A DNA stretch of 47,661 nucleotides from an uncultured Eudoraea sp. (GCA_947258405.1 CAMYIE010000003.1:10992-58652); one strand, 5' to 3'. Counted from the stretch's first letter, positions 36,654-45,705 are shown. The notes: generated by a model not told the origin, from the sequence alone. Numbers and translations are program-made.

Positions 36654-37766
36654 CTATCCATCAAATTCATCCGCTTCGATCTCATTCCAGATTTTGATAT
36701 CGTCGTCTGTTTCCACACCCGATTTAACTTCCACGAAAATGCCATCGCTGATTCCCAGCTCCACATCTCTGCGTTCGAATTGCTGTTCGCCGGTAGCTAC
36801 TTCGACAAATGGTTTCTTGGTCTCCGGATCAAATTGAACCAGGGCTTCCTTCAATGCCAGTACACTGTCTGCACGGTCAAGAATGATGGAAGCATTGGCA
36901 CTTAAACCAGCTCTGATAAATATCGAATCTGCTTTGGTTAATGTGCCTTTGATCTCAAACTGGATCGCTCCGTTCTCCTCATTTCCTTTTGGCGCAATGT
37001 AGTCTAAAACCGCATCGAATATCTGGTCTTCCAGGGCGCCAATTGTGATTTCGAGAGGTAAGTCCTCTTTGATCTTTCCTACCTCAGATTCATCGACCTT
37101 CCCTTCAAAGATCATCTTCTCCACATCGGCAACTGCGGCAATGGTAGTTCCTTCATTAAAATTATTGCTCTCGATAACCTGATTCCCGACCTCTACAGGT
37201 ACCTCAAGTACCATCCCGGTTACGGTAGAACGGATAAGGGTATTGGCGGCGCTACTAAGACCACGGGTAGTACCGGTTTTTACGATATCATAGCGCTTGT
37301 TCGCGGCCTGATAGGACTGCTTTGCCTGATCGAAACTCACCTGAGCCCTTTCGAGGTCTACCTGTGAAATAACACCTTTGTCAAACAGACTTTTTTGGCG
37401 GTCGTAGTTACGTTTTTGATCGTCAAGGTTGATCTTGGCTCCATCGATATCGTTCCTTGCATCGTTGAGGGCGTTGAGATTGGGGACAACGCGGATCTTA
37501 GCCAGCAGGTCTCCGTTCTTCACGTAGTCTCCGCCTTCCACATAAATCTCTTCGATAACTCCTGAAATATTCGGTTTGATAAGCACTTCTTCAAGAGGTA
37601 GAATACTTCCCGTAGCTACGGCTTTTTTTATGATGGTCTGCTTGCTCGGCTTCTCTGTCTCATAAACGATAGGATCCTCAGCATTTTTCTGATAGAGGTA
37701 AACCATTGAAAAGCCAAAGGCAACGACTATTGATATGAGAATGATGACGGTTATTGATTTTTTCAT
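36654..37766 (-). CDS. MacA/HlyD-type periplasmic adaptor (copy 1)
   Basis: 370 aa: anchor helix (about 6-25), a lipoyl-like domain with AVATGSILPLEEVLIKPNIS, a coiled hairpin with SLFDKGVISQVDLERAQVSF, beta-barrel and membrane-proximal domains. It is a paralogue of the adaptor at 32193, with the same domain order and very similar wording throughout (MIFEGKVDE, IAPKG.EE.GA.QF). It follows permease B by 41 bp and precedes the ATPase gene by 90 bp. Confidence 0.92.
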   Translation of the reverse strand: MKKSITVIILISIVVAFGFSMVYLYQKNAEDPIVYETEKPSKQTIIKKAVATGSILPLEEVLIKPNISGVIEEIYVEGGDYVKNGDLLAKIRVVPNLNALNDARNDIDGAKINLDDQKRNYDRQKSLFDKGVISQVDLERAQVSFDQAKQSYQAANKRYDIVKTGTTRGLSSAANTLIRSTVTGMVLEVPVEVGNQVIESNNFNEGTTIAAVADVEKMIFEGKVDESEVGKIKEDLPLEITIGALEDQIFDAVLDYIAPKGNEENGAIQFEIKGTLTKADSIFIRAGLSANASIILDRADSVLALKEALVQFDPETKKPFVEVATGEQQFERRDVELGISDGIFVEVKSGVETDDDIKIWNEIEADEFDG

Positions 37767-37807
37767 GGCTAATATTTTCTATTGATTGATGTATTATTTA
37801 TAGTGAT

Positions 37808-39067
37808 CTATTCTGTTCTGAGTGCTTCGATGGGTCTCACCCTGATGGCGCTTTGGGCAGGTATAAATCCGGCCAATAATCCTGAAATGATCAGTATTAC
37901 CAGGGCAATACTCACCACACCAAGACTTACTGAAGGGTTGAGGAACATATCTACAGGTCCGTTGGCGTCGAGTAGTGCATTGACCCCATAGATGAACAAT
38001 GCCCCCATTACGATACCCGCCATTCCCGAGATGATGGTAAGAAAGATGGATTCGAGTAAAATCTGCTTTTTGATAGACCACGGATCTTCACCGAGTGCCC
38101 TTCTTATCCCAATCTCTTTGGTACGTTCTTTAACCACAATCAGCATTATATTACTTACTCCTATGATACCCGACAATAAAACTAAAACACCCACGAAGTA
38201 GGCTATAAATCCCATAGCTCCAAAAAGGCTTTCCACCCTGTTGTACTGTTCGTAAAGGTCGAAATATCCGATAGCCCTGTTGTCTTCCGGGTGGATTTTA
38301 TGCTTCTCCCTCATCGTAGTGATGATCTTGTCTTTTAGTTCACTTATGGAATTGCCATCGTTAGCGGTGATCGCCATCCAGCCTACGTCTTCTCCCCGGT
38401 TAAAGGCCTGTGAAAAAGTGGTGAATGGCACAAATATTTCCTTTTGAGCTTCTTCACCGTCGTCGCCGGTATTATTTTTCTTATAGGTGCCCACCACCAT
38501 AAAATTTACACCCTGAATTTTGATATAGGTGCCCAATACTTCCTCATCCTTATCATAGAGATCATTTCGGACGCCACGGCCAATGATCGCTATTTTCCTT
38601 TTATCCTGTATATCATTCTGATTTAAGAACCTGCCTGAGGTAATCGTCATGGGATCCTGATTGATAATCTCCGGATAGTCTCCATAAATATTATAAGCCC
38701 CAGTATTGATCCCTCGCACCACATTACTGCCGCCACGGAAACCTCCCAGTTGATTTCTCGGGGATATAAATCGAAGATTGGGGATATTAGCTCTTATAGT
38801 CTGGACATCCTGGATCTTAAACTCGAACTCCCGGTCTTTTGGTAAGCCGGCATAAGCTTTTGTAGTACTTCTGGTCCACATGAACATGGTATTGGTTGCT
38901 ATATCACCAAAATCTGCTTTTATGCCATTTTCCAGTCCTTTACCTGCCGCCAGGAGAATGATGAGGATCAAAATCCCCCAGAATACGCCGAAAGCCGTTA
39001 GTATAGTCCTGAACAAATTAGTGGTCAGTACTTCTAAGATTTCTTTCCAACGATCCCTGTTAAACAT
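37808..39067 (-). CDS. MacB/FtsX-like ABC permease B
   Basis: 419 aa: TM1 with LFRTILTAFGVFWGILIL (about 18-35), a MacB periplasmic domain, and three C-terminal TM helices with VVKERTKEIGIRRALGEDPW and a GFIPAQSAIRVRPIEALRTE end. The ALGA usual after the IRRA/IRKA stretch is ALGE here. It pairs with permease D in sequence and operon position. Its start is 11 bp after the stop of permease A. Confidence 0.92.
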   Translation of the reverse strand: MFNRDRWKEILEVLTTNLFRTILTAFGVFWGILILIILLAAGKGLENGIKADFGDIATNTMFMWTRSTTKAYAGLPKDREFEFKIQDVQTIRANIPNLRFISPRNQLGGFRGGSNVVRGINTGAYNIYGDYPEIINQDPMTITSGRFLNQNDIQDKRKIAIIGRGVRNDLYDKDEEVLGTYIKIQGVNFMVVGTYKKNNTGDDGEEAQKEIFVPFTTFSQAFNRGEDVGWMAITANDGNSISELKDKIITTMREKHKIHPEDNRAIGYFDLYEQYNRVESLFGAMGFIAYFVGVLVLLSGIIGVSNIMLIVVKERTKEIGIRRALGEDPWSIKKQILLESIFLTIISGMAGIVMGALFIYGVNALLDANGPVDMFLNPSVSLGVVSIALVILIISGLLAGFIPAQSAIRVRPIEALRTE

Positions 39068-39078
39068 CTCTTTATTGT

Positions 39079-40323
39079 TTATTCGTCTCTCAATGCTTCT
39101 ATAGTATGTATCCTGGCCGCGCGCCAGGCAGGAAAGAAGCCTGCAATGGTACCCGCCAGAATAAGTACAAAAACGGTAGATATAGCTACGGTAAAATTCA
39201 CCGATGGATTTACCACATAATCGACCTCCACATGGGGTCCGATAATTTCCAGAAGACCCATACTAAAAATTAATCCTGCAAAGCCTGAAATGGCTGTTAC
39301 GAAAATCGATTCGTGAAGGATCATGCCCACAATAGACCAGGGTTTTGCTCCCAAAGCCTTTCTGATGCCAATCTCACGGGTGCGTTCTTTGACTACGATC
39401 AGCATAATATTGCTCACCCCAACAACTCCTGCGATAATGGTGCAGATGCCAACGAACCAAAAGAAGAATTTGATATTTCCGGTGAGCCCGTAATACCGTT
39501 TTGCCTCCTCTAATGCACTCCATACGTTTAAAGCACTCGTATCATCCGGCGCAACAGTATGGGCCTGCTTTAAATAGGTCTCAAGATCTTCTTTAAAAGC
39601 GATAGCCTGGGAAGCGGCCTGGTCGAAGTTTTCCACCGGGGGCAGGGTGAAAGACATATTATTTATGCGGTCTCCGCCGTTAAATACCCTTTGAGCCGTA
39701 GTTATGGGGATATAGATACGTTCCTCTTCCCTTTCTTCCTGTTCGTGGAAGAAGCCTATAATCTTAAATGGAATACCCGAAATATCGATAAAATCACCTA
39801 AGGGGTTTTCCACATTACCAAAGACTTCGCGTTTAATTTTGTTTCCCAGTACCACAACTTTGGCCGTTGTCATTTCATCACTATAGTTGATGAAGCGGCC
39901 TTCAGACATCTTGCAATTTTCAATTTGCTGAAATTGGTAAGAGACCCCTTGCACACTATAAACAAGTGCCTCATTGCCATAATTTACCGAAATATCTCTA
40001 ACAAAAATCCTCGGAGATTTGTACTCGATCTCCTCTTTGAAAAGCTCTGAAGATTTAGTGTAATTCTCGTTTCGAAGTTGAATTCTTCTGCCAGGATTAA
40101 GACCTTTAAACTCTTTGGAGGTAACTCCGGGCCATACCCAGACACTGGTTGCAGCATCCTGTTGAAATTCACGGGCAATACCATTCTGCATCCCCTGACC
40201 AAAGCCCAGTAAAATAACAAGTATAAATATACCCGAGGCCACGGAAAGCCCCGTTAGAAAAGTGCGCAATTTGTTTTTACGGATGGTGTCGAATATCTCC
40301 TGCCATCTTTCAATATCAAACAT
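39079..40323 (-). CDS. MacB/FtsX-like ABC permease A, first gene of the export cluster
   Basis: 414 aa: TM1 after KNKLRTFLTGLSVASG (about 15-30), a MacB periplasmic domain, three C-terminal TM helices with VVKERTREIGIRKALGAKPW, and a GFFPAWRAARIHTIEALRDE end. It is most similar to permease C. The 104-bp region upstream, shared with the stop of the 40428 gene, has no convincing TAnnTTTG on the minus strand, so the operon promoter is not identified. Confidence 0.92.
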   Translation of the reverse strand: MFDIERWQEIFDTIRKNKLRTFLTGLSVASGIFILVILLGFGQGMQNGIAREFQQDAATSVWVWPGVTSKEFKGLNPGRRIQLRNENYTKSSELFKEEIEYKSPRIFVRDISVNYGNEALVYSVQGVSYQFQQIENCKMSEGRFINYSDEMTTAKVVVLGNKIKREVFGNVENPLGDFIDISGIPFKIIGFFHEQEEREEERIYIPITTAQRVFNGGDRINNMSFTLPPVENFDQAASQAIAFKEDLETYLKQAHTVAPDDTSALNVWSALEEAKRYYGLTGNIKFFFWFVGICTIIAGVVGVSNIMLIVVKERTREIGIRKALGAKPWSIVGMILHESIFVTAISGFAGLIFSMGLLEIIGPHVEVDYVVNPSVNFTVAISTVFVLILAGTIAGFFPAWRAARIHTIEALRDE

Positions 40324-40427
40324 TGGGTTGGTAACTTGCTGATTGATGAACTATGTAACGTACTCTAATAAGACTGTGCCCAATGGGAATTGTTACACCT
40401 GGTAGTATTAAAAAGTGTTAAATAAAA

Positions 40428-40709
40428 CTATGCGGGTTTGCTTTTCAATTTTCTGTAGACAAAATAAAATAGAAAGGCCACCAGAATGTATGGAATAGCC
40501 ATAAGATAAACAATGCCGTCGTTAATACCCTCTGCCATCGAATTCTCTCCGGAACTCTCCAGGACAGCCCGACACATTGCACACTGGGAGAAGGTTTCCA
40601 TTGGAAAGAACAGTATAATGATCAGCCCAATAATAGCTAACCGCCTCGTGGACAACTTGGAAGAAGAGGTGTTATTGTCCAAAATATTCGGTTTCCTTTC
40701 AGTACACAT
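40428..40709 (-). CDS. Small two-TM protein with CxxC motif, cytochrome oxidase neighbourhood
   Basis: 93 aa: TM helix (about 23-40) ending PMETFSQCAMCRAVLESS, a CAMC motif just outside the membrane, then a second TM (about 66-86) and a basic tail. The start overlaps the DUF420 gene by 11 bp, the last of an overlapping four-gene set with SCO. The CxxC and the context suggest a role in oxidase assembly (copper or redox handling), but no known family was recognised with confidence. Confidence 0.75.
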   Translation of the reverse strand: MCTERKPNILDNNTSSSKLSTRRLAIIGLIIILFFPMETFSQCAMCRAVLESSGENSMAEGINDGIVYLMAIPYILVAFLFYFVYRKLKSKPA

Positions 40710-41241
40710 AATATGGAGATATCATTAAGTAAACAATTACACCTGAAGTTGCCACATATAGCCAGATGGGAAAAGTAATCCTGGCGAGTTTTCTATGTGA
40801 ATCGAATTTATTTAAATACGCCCGGGCATAGGTTTTTAATACCAATGGAATAATGACTATGGACAAGGCTATGTGCGATATCAGAATAAAAAAGTAAACA
40901 TATCGCAAAATTCCCTCCCCGCCGTAAGTGGTTGCATCGGAGGTCATATGGTATGCTACGTACATCAGTAAAAAAAACAGGGATAGTACGACACAAGTTG
41001 TCATTAGTTTCTGGTGCAATTGCCGTTTTCCATTTTTAATCGCCCAAACAGCCATAACCAATAAGACCGCAGTTAGTCCGTTGATACTGGCATAAACTGG
41101 TGGTAAAAAATAGAGCGGGTCAACATCGGGAAGTCGAACTCCGAAAAGTAATACCACGACTAGGGGAACGATGATTGAGATCACTGTGATCCATCGGTTA
41201 AACCTTTTTTCGCGCTGCTCTATCTCGATCTGTTCACTCAT
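40699..41241 (-). CDS. DUF420 membrane protein (cytochrome oxidase assembly, CtaM-like)
   Basis: 180 aa with five TM helices. KRQLHQKLMTTCVVLSLFFLL, a YVAYH segment and YFFILISHIALSI carry the histidines typical of DUF420; CtaM is the studied member, needed for heme-copper oxidase assembly. Its start overlaps the SCO stop by 8 bp, and the small CxxC gene overlaps its own 3' end. Confidence 0.88.
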   Translation of the reverse strand: MSEQIEIEQREKRFNRWITVISIIVPLVVVLLFGVRLPDVDPLYFLPPVYASINGLTAVLLVMAVWAIKNGKRQLHQKLMTTCVVLSLFFLLMYVAYHMTSDATTYGGEGILRYVYFFILISHIALSIVIIPLVLKTYARAYLNKFDSHRKLARITFPIWLYVATSGVIVYLMISPYYVY

Positions 41242-41962
41242 CCAATAGCTTCCTTATATCCTCTTTTAATGCACTGATCTGCTGTGTTTCACCTTCGGCA
41301 TTGACTTGCTGCTGCTCCGAAATCGTTCCCCGATAATAGATGATGGGATTGCCAAAATCATCGAGCCGACTTCTGATATACCCCTGTTTATCGATGAGCG
41401 CAAACATACCAGAGTGTTCGAATCCTCCTGGCACCTGATCGTCGATTGCGGCATACATATTAAAACCTGTATTAGCAAGGTCGTAAACTTGCTCTACATT
41501 ACCTGTGAGTAAATGCCAATCCATATCGGAAATGCCATAGCGTTCAGCATAATGTTTTAAAACCGAGGGCGTATCATACTGAGGGTTGATGGTAAATGAA
41601 GCCAATCCGAAATTCTCAAATTCTCTGAACTCCTCTTGTAATTCCACCAGGTTTTTACTCATCAGTGGACAAATGCTAGGACAGGTGGTAAAGAAAAAAT
41701 CTACAACAAAAACCTTTCCTTTATAATCTTCGTTAGATATTACCAAACTGTCCTGGTTAATAAAAGAAAATGCGGGTACCTTTCTGCGCTCACCATTCAG
41801 CGTAATATATGCCAGTCGTTCAGACGATTCTACCTGATGCATTCTATTCTCATCAACCACTTCCTTCTGACTGATCCTGTTGACAATTTTCGGTATGAAT
41901 ATGATGCCAAATACCAGGACCACGAGTGAAACCCATATATATGTATACTTGTTCCTTTTCAT
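41234..41962 (-). CDS. SCO1/SenC-family copper chaperone
   Basis: 242 aa: N-terminal membrane anchor (about 8-24), then a thioredoxin-like domain with FFTTCPSICPLMSKN (C94, C98) and H183 in FEHSGMFALID, the copper ligands of SCO proteins. It delivers copper to the CuA site of cytochrome oxidase. ATGA overlap (4 bp) with the upstream thioredoxin-like gene at 41959. Confidence 0.95.
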   Translation of the reverse strand: MKRNKYTYIWVSLVVLVFGIIFIPKIVNRISQKEVVDENRMHQVESSERLAYITLNGERRKVPAFSFINQDSLVISNEDYKGKVFVVDFFFTTCPSICPLMSKNLVELQEEFREFENFGLASFTINPQYDTPSVLKHYAERYGISDMDWHLLTGNVEQVYDLANTGFNMYAAIDDQVPGGFEHSGMFALIDKQGYIRSRLDDFGNPIIYYRGTISEQQQVNAEGETQQISALKEDIRKLLDE

Positions 41963-42594
41963 GGATTATCGCCTACTGTTTTTCGTTTCTTCAGGGCAAG
42001 CCGGTATTCGGCCAGGATTATTTTTACATCGTCTACCATTTTGTTATTGATATCGGCTACTGAAGTTGCATCGAAGCCGTATTTCAGCCCTTCATCTTCG
42101 TCATCATTTCTGCCCCTCAGATTTCTTTCCTTATCGATGACAAACACATAAGGCGTACCGAGATGTTCATCGAGCTCCAGGTTCGTCTGCAAAGCATCGA
42201 AGAGCTGACGGATTTCAGTTTCTTCACCAAAAACAAACTTCCATTTACGAGCATCGGCTAAGGTGTTCAATTCTTTCTTTAAGGATGAGACCTTCTCTTC
42301 AGAACCTTTTGGAACCACCATCACCATTTGAAAATCCTCAAACTCGTAGAAACGCTTGTAAATCTTTTGATTGAGATTGAAAGCATTGGTTTTTTTTAGA
42401 TCCAGATTTTCGCCTAAAAAACCCAAAATGGTAATCTTTGAAGTAAACCGCTCAGTACCATCAAACTGATCCAGTTCTGAAATATTTTCGGTAATTACCG
42501 GCAGTCTGCCAAAATTGGTCACCCCTGAAGCAAAGAAGAGATATACTACCAGGGGAAAGACAAATAAGATTATAAGAACAAATTTCTTTTTCAC
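41959..42594 (-). CDS. Thioredoxin-like membrane-anchored protein lacking the SCO cysteines
   Basis: 211 aa: anchor helix (about 5-23), then a region resembling SCO/thioredoxin folds. ITILGFLGENLD occupies the place where SCO has the CxxxC strand, followed by FQMVMVVPKG, KWKFVFGEETEIRQLFDAL and YVFVIDKERNLRGR. No Cys is present. It is first in the overlapping set with SCO, DUF420 and the small CxxC protein, so a helper role in oxidase assembly is likely but unproven. A -7-like TATTTTTG (42621-42614) is upstream. Confidence 0.78.
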   Translation of the reverse strand: MKKKFVLIILFVFPLVVYLFFASGVTNFGRLPVITENISELDQFDGTERFTSKITILGFLGENLDLKKTNAFNLNQKIYKRFYEFEDFQMVMVVPKGSEEKVSSLKKELNTLADARKWKFVFGEETEIRQLFDALQTNLELDEHLGTPYVFVIDKERNLRGRNDDEDEGLKYGFDATSVADINNKMVDDVKIILAEYRLALKKRKTVGDNP

Positions 42595-42613
42595 AGTTGC
42601 TTACGAAATGCTG

Positions 42614-42621
42614 CAAAAATA
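42614..42621 (-). promoter_or_regulatory. -7-like element before the SCO gene set
   Basis: Minus-strand TATTTTTG, 20 bp before the ATG at 42594, fits TAnnTTTG. No -33 TTG is at the right distance, because the ctaF terminator occupies that position. Confidence 0.3.
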
Positions 42622-42648
42622 AAAAAGACGGTGATGAAACCGTCTTTT
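42619..42648 (-). terminator. Intrinsic terminator after cytochrome oxidase subunit IV
   Basis: A perfect 9-bp stem (aaaagacgg and ccgtctttt, 42623-42631 and 42640-42648) with an 8-nt loop; on the minus strand it ends in TTTTTTATTT. It lies 19 bp after the subunit IV stop and separates the oxidase subunit genes from the SCO set. Confidence 0.85.
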
Positions 42649-42666
42649 AATAATGTTAATTCCTTA

Positions 42667-43050
42667 TTAGAAATCCCAGGTGACGAATCCATCCCTAAAA
42701 ACGGTATAGATATAATCCGCTTCGTACAAGAGGATAAAGATCAAGTAACTCACCAGGAAAATCGGTGTCCAGACAATCGCTCTTCTCAGCGAATTTTTTT
42801 CATCGCGTAAGTGCATGAAATCCCAGGCGATATAATATGCTTTCACCAGGGTGAGTACGATGAATATCCAGTTAAGAATCTTCATCCCAATGAATGTATT
42901 AGCCGTAAGTACATCGGGTTTTGTAATTCCAAGCCCTACTTCTACAGCAGTAACGATGGTTAGGAATACAAGTACACCCCATATCTTTTGGATGTTCGAC
43001 TTAAACTTGAGAAGGCCTCTGAAAATTTCGAGTTTATGTTCGTGCGCCAT
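42667..43050 (-). CDS. ctaF: Cytochrome c oxidase subunit IV family protein
   Basis: 127 aa with three TM helices (about 20-38, 50-68, 88-108). IWGVLVFLTIVTAVEVGLGI and a central YYIAWDFMHLRDEK segment are typical of the small subunit IV (caa3_CtaG/CyoD-like). It is last in the oxidase operon, 15 bp after the second subunit III gene, with a terminator just downstream. Confidence 0.9.
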   Translation of the reverse strand: MAHEHKLEIFRGLLKFKSNIQKIWGVLVFLTIVTAVEVGLGITKPDVLTANTFIGMKILNWIFIVLTLVKAYYIAWDFMHLRDEKNSLRRAIVWTPIFLVSYLIFILLYEADYIYTVFRDGFVTWDF

Positions 43051-43065
43051 ATACAGATCTTAATT

Positions 43066-44040
43066 TTAAACCAGATAGAAAAACGTAAATACAAATACCC
43101 ATACCAAATCTACAAAGTGCCAGTACAGACCTACTTTCTCGACCATTTCATAATGGCCACGCCTTTCATAGGTTCCCAGTATGATATTAAAGAATATGAT
43201 AATATTAATCATAACTCCAGAAAATACGTGGAACCCGTGAAATCCTGTTATAAAAAAGAAAAAGTCTGCAAATAGTCGACTCCCATATTCGTTATGGATC
43301 AGATTTGCACCTTCCACCACCTCTTTGGCATCTTTAATTCTGGTGAGTGATTCTTCTCTTGTAAGAAGTTGCTTATCCCCTGATTCGGTTATGGTCTCTG
43401 TTCTGATTAAAATATTTGGGTTAGCCAAAAGCCCTTCGGTGACTTCATTTACAGTATATGACGGCAATGCTTTGTCCTGGTAAAACCATACACCATTTCT
43501 TCTCTCATGATCGATCCTATCGCTTGGTATGGTTTTGGCAAAATCTGCCAGGGCGGCACGCTCGCCGGAATCGGCCTTTACGAATTGAAGAATTCGTCCG
43601 CCTTTGGTCTCAATTGCACCGTAATCTCCTTTGATAAAAGTAGCCCACTCCCATGCCTGCGACCCAACGAAGATCGCTCCACCAATTATGGTAAGGAACA
43701 TATAGAGTATGACTTTCTTCTGTATCATCTTGTGGCCAGCATCAACTGCAAGCACCATAGTAACAGACGACATGATCAGAATAAATGTCATAAAGGCCAC
43801 ATAGTACATCGGATAGTTACCGTGGAAAAAGGGTACGTGGGTAAAAACCTCATCGGCGATGGGCCATGTCTCGATAAATTTGAATCGGGAAAAACCATAA
43901 GAAGCTAGAAAGCCTGAGAAAGTTAACGCATCCGAAACGATGAAGAACCACATCATCAGTTTGCCATAACTGGCACCTAATGGTCTGTTTCCGCCTCCCC
44001 ATACGCGGCCTTCCGAAGCAGTGGTAACCGATGTTTCCAT
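43066..44040 (-). CDS. ctaE: Heme-copper oxidase subunit III, long form
   Basis: 324 aa. The TM framework of subunit III (GKLMMWFFIVSDALTFSGFLASYG, EWATFI, ITGFHGFHVFSGVMINI, YWHFVDLVWVFVFTFFYL) is interrupted between TM helices by about 100 hydrophilic residues (about 145-240). This insert is common in the second Bacteroidota subunit III. It is part of the terminal respiratory oxidase. A -7-like element lies at 44071-44078. Confidence 0.93.
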   Translation of the reverse strand: METSVTTASEGRVWGGGNRPLGASYGKLMMWFFIVSDALTFSGFLASYGFSRFKFIETWPIADEVFTHVPFFHGNYPMYYVAFMTFILIMSSVTMVLAVDAGHKMIQKKVILYMFLTIIGGAIFVGSQAWEWATFIKGDYGAIETKGGRILQFVKADSGERAALADFAKTIPSDRIDHERRNGVWFYQDKALPSYTVNEVTEGLLANPNILIRTETITESGDKQLLTREESLTRIKDAKEVVEGANLIHNEYGSRLFADFFFFITGFHGFHVFSGVMINIIIFFNIILGTYERRGHYEMVEKVGLYWHFVDLVWVFVFTFFYLV

Positions 44041-44070
44041 AAATTGAGATTGGTATTAAGAGATTAATCG

Positions 44071-44078
44071 CAAATTTA
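44071..44078 (-). promoter_or_regulatory. -7-like element before the long subunit III gene
   Basis: Minus-strand TAAATTTG, 30 bp before the ATG at 44040, fits TAnnTTTG. A TTG at 44098-44096 gives a 17-bp spacer, shorter than usual. It could give ctaE-ctaF extra transcription independent of cyoE. Confidence 0.4.
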
Positions 44079-44133
44079 CATTTTTTTACATCAAACAAAA
44101 GTGGAAATCGGTAAAACCCGTATTTTTTGATTT

Positions 44134-44715
44134 TTATCGGTAGAAATAGAAAAACAGGACCAGGTATACCCATAATAAATCCAAAAAATGCCAGAAGGTG
44201 GCTCCTAATTCCATACCCAGCATATTACTGGCAGAATATTTCCCCCTGAGCTGGTTTACCAGTACTACCAAAAGTGAGAGCAGCCCGGCAACTACGTGAA
44301 CAATATGTACAGCAGCAATTAGAAAAATATACGACATAGTAATGCTGCTGCTAGGGCCGGTAAAATAATATCCCTGCCCGATCAATTGTGAAAAACCAAA
44401 AAACTGAACACCAATGAATCCAACTCCCAAAAGGAAAGTCAGGCCCAACCATTTTGTACAATTGTAATTCTGATCTTTTTTTAAAGATTTTTGGGCCAGT
44501 ATATAGGTAAAACTGCTTATTATGATCATTGCTGTACTGTACAAGAAGGCAGAAGGCAGTGCAAAATCATCTATCCAATCCTCCCTTGTACTACTAACGA
44601 TATAGGCACTTGTCCAGCCGGCAAAACCCATAATTAAACTGGCCATTCCAAACCAGAGCATCATTTTTTTAGCTCTGGCTTTCTTCTCTTCCGGAGAGCT
44701 TTGTGTTACATCCAT
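44134..44715 (-). CDS. Heme-copper oxidase subunit III, short form
   Basis: 193 aa with five TM helices. KKMMLWFGMASLIMGFAGWT, FGFSQLIGQGYYF, AVHIVHVVAGLLSLLVVL and GATFWHFLDLLWVYLVLFFYF mark subunit III. A second, longer subunit III gene follows 93 bp downstream. The two probably serve one oxidase complex whose subunits I and II are not in this window. Confidence 0.92.
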   Translation of the reverse strand: MDVTQSSPEEKKARAKKMMLWFGMASLIMGFAGWTSAYIVSSTREDWIDDFALPSAFLYSTAMIIISSFTYILAQKSLKKDQNYNCTKWLGLTFLLGVGFIGVQFFGFSQLIGQGYYFTGPSSSITMSYIFLIAAVHIVHVVAGLLSLLVVLVNQLRGKYSASNMLGMELGATFWHFLDLLWVYLVLFFYFYR

Positions 44716-44718
44716 TTA

Positions 44719-45621
44719 TCAGTAAAGAAATTTATCGACCACAAAGGTGATTTGTATGAGGGATATATAGCTAACGCTGGTAATCATCAATCTCCTTGCA
44801 GTTTTATTATCACGTTTTTCAAATAATCTAAAAGCAAAATACAGCATCACAAAGCCCATTAATAGTACCAGAACCGCTGCCGGAACAGATAGGTGGAGGC
44901 GTCCGGTGATTCCAAATGCGGGCACAACCGAAATAATGATCATCCAAAAGGTATACATAATGATCTGAAGCGCGGTACCCTTATCTTTTTTTCCGGTCGG
45001 CAAAAGTTTAATTCCTGCTTTGCTATAGTCGTCATCGAGTATCCAGCCCAGCGCCCAGAAATGAGGAAACTGCCAGAAGAACTGTATCATAAACAAGGTG
45101 CCCGGTTCGATACCGAAATCATTGGTAGCGGCTACCCATCCCAACATGAAGGGAATGGCGCCCGGGAAGGCCCCTACAAAAACGGCCAGAGGAGTTTTGG
45201 TCTTTAAGGGGGTATAGATACAGGTATAAAGAAATATTGAAATGGCACCAAACATAGCGGTTTTCGGACTGAGGTAATATAGCGATACCACCCCAAGAAT
45301 CGTCATGATCGCAGCGATAAGAATAGCAGTGTTTACGCTCATTCTCCCCGATGGTATGGGTCTGTTACGGGTACGCCTCATCAACGCATCGATATCTCGC
45401 TCTATGACCTGGTTAAAGGCGTTCGAAGCACCTACCATACAATAGCCGCCAAAGCCGAGCAGTAACAACGATATCAACTCGATTTCGTATGTACCCAGCA
45501 TATAACCCGCAATAGATGAAAATACAACACTAACCGCCAGTCGCGCTTTGGTAATTTCCTTAAAATCGGTAAATACAGAGGCAAGCGTATTGCTTTTCAC
45601 CGAATTCAATGCGGTCTTCAT
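44719..45621 (-). CDS. cyoE: Protoheme IX farnesyltransferase (heme O synthase)
   Basis: 300 aa with about nine TM helices. The prenyl-binding Asp motifs are NAFNQVIERDIDALMRRTRNR (about 87-107, NxxxDxxxD) and DDDYSKAGIKLLP (about 197-209). It converts heme B to heme O for the oxidase encoded next door. It is first in the operon, behind a good promoter at 45675-45705; the next gene starts 3 bp after its stop. Confidence 0.96.
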   Translation of the reverse strand: MKTALNSVKSNTLASVFTDFKEITKARLAVSVVFSSIAGYMLGTYEIELISLLLLGFGGYCMVGASNAFNQVIERDIDALMRRTRNRPIPSGRMSVNTAILIAAIMTILGVVSLYYLSPKTAMFGAISIFLYTCIYTPLKTKTPLAVFVGAFPGAIPFMLGWVAATNDFGIEPGTLFMIQFFWQFPHFWALGWILDDDYSKAGIKLLPTGKKDKGTALQIIMYTFWMIIISVVPAFGITGRLHLSVPAAVLVLLMGFVMLYFAFRLFEKRDNKTARRLMITSVSYISLIQITFVVDKFLY

Positions 45622-45674
45622 CAGGTATGGGTTTCGTCCCAGTCCATTTTTAAAAAGGCTTGGGAAAAGGCATG

Positions 45675-45705
45675 CAAAGATAAGGCCCGGTTAAAACTCT
45701 TGCAA
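45675..45705 (-). promoter_or_regulatory. Promoter of the cyoE/oxidase operon
   Basis: On the minus strand TTG (45705-45703), 20-bp spacer, TATCTTTG (45682-45675). Both elements and the spacing fit the Bacteroidota housekeeping consensus; the leader would be about 45 nt. Confidence 0.7.
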
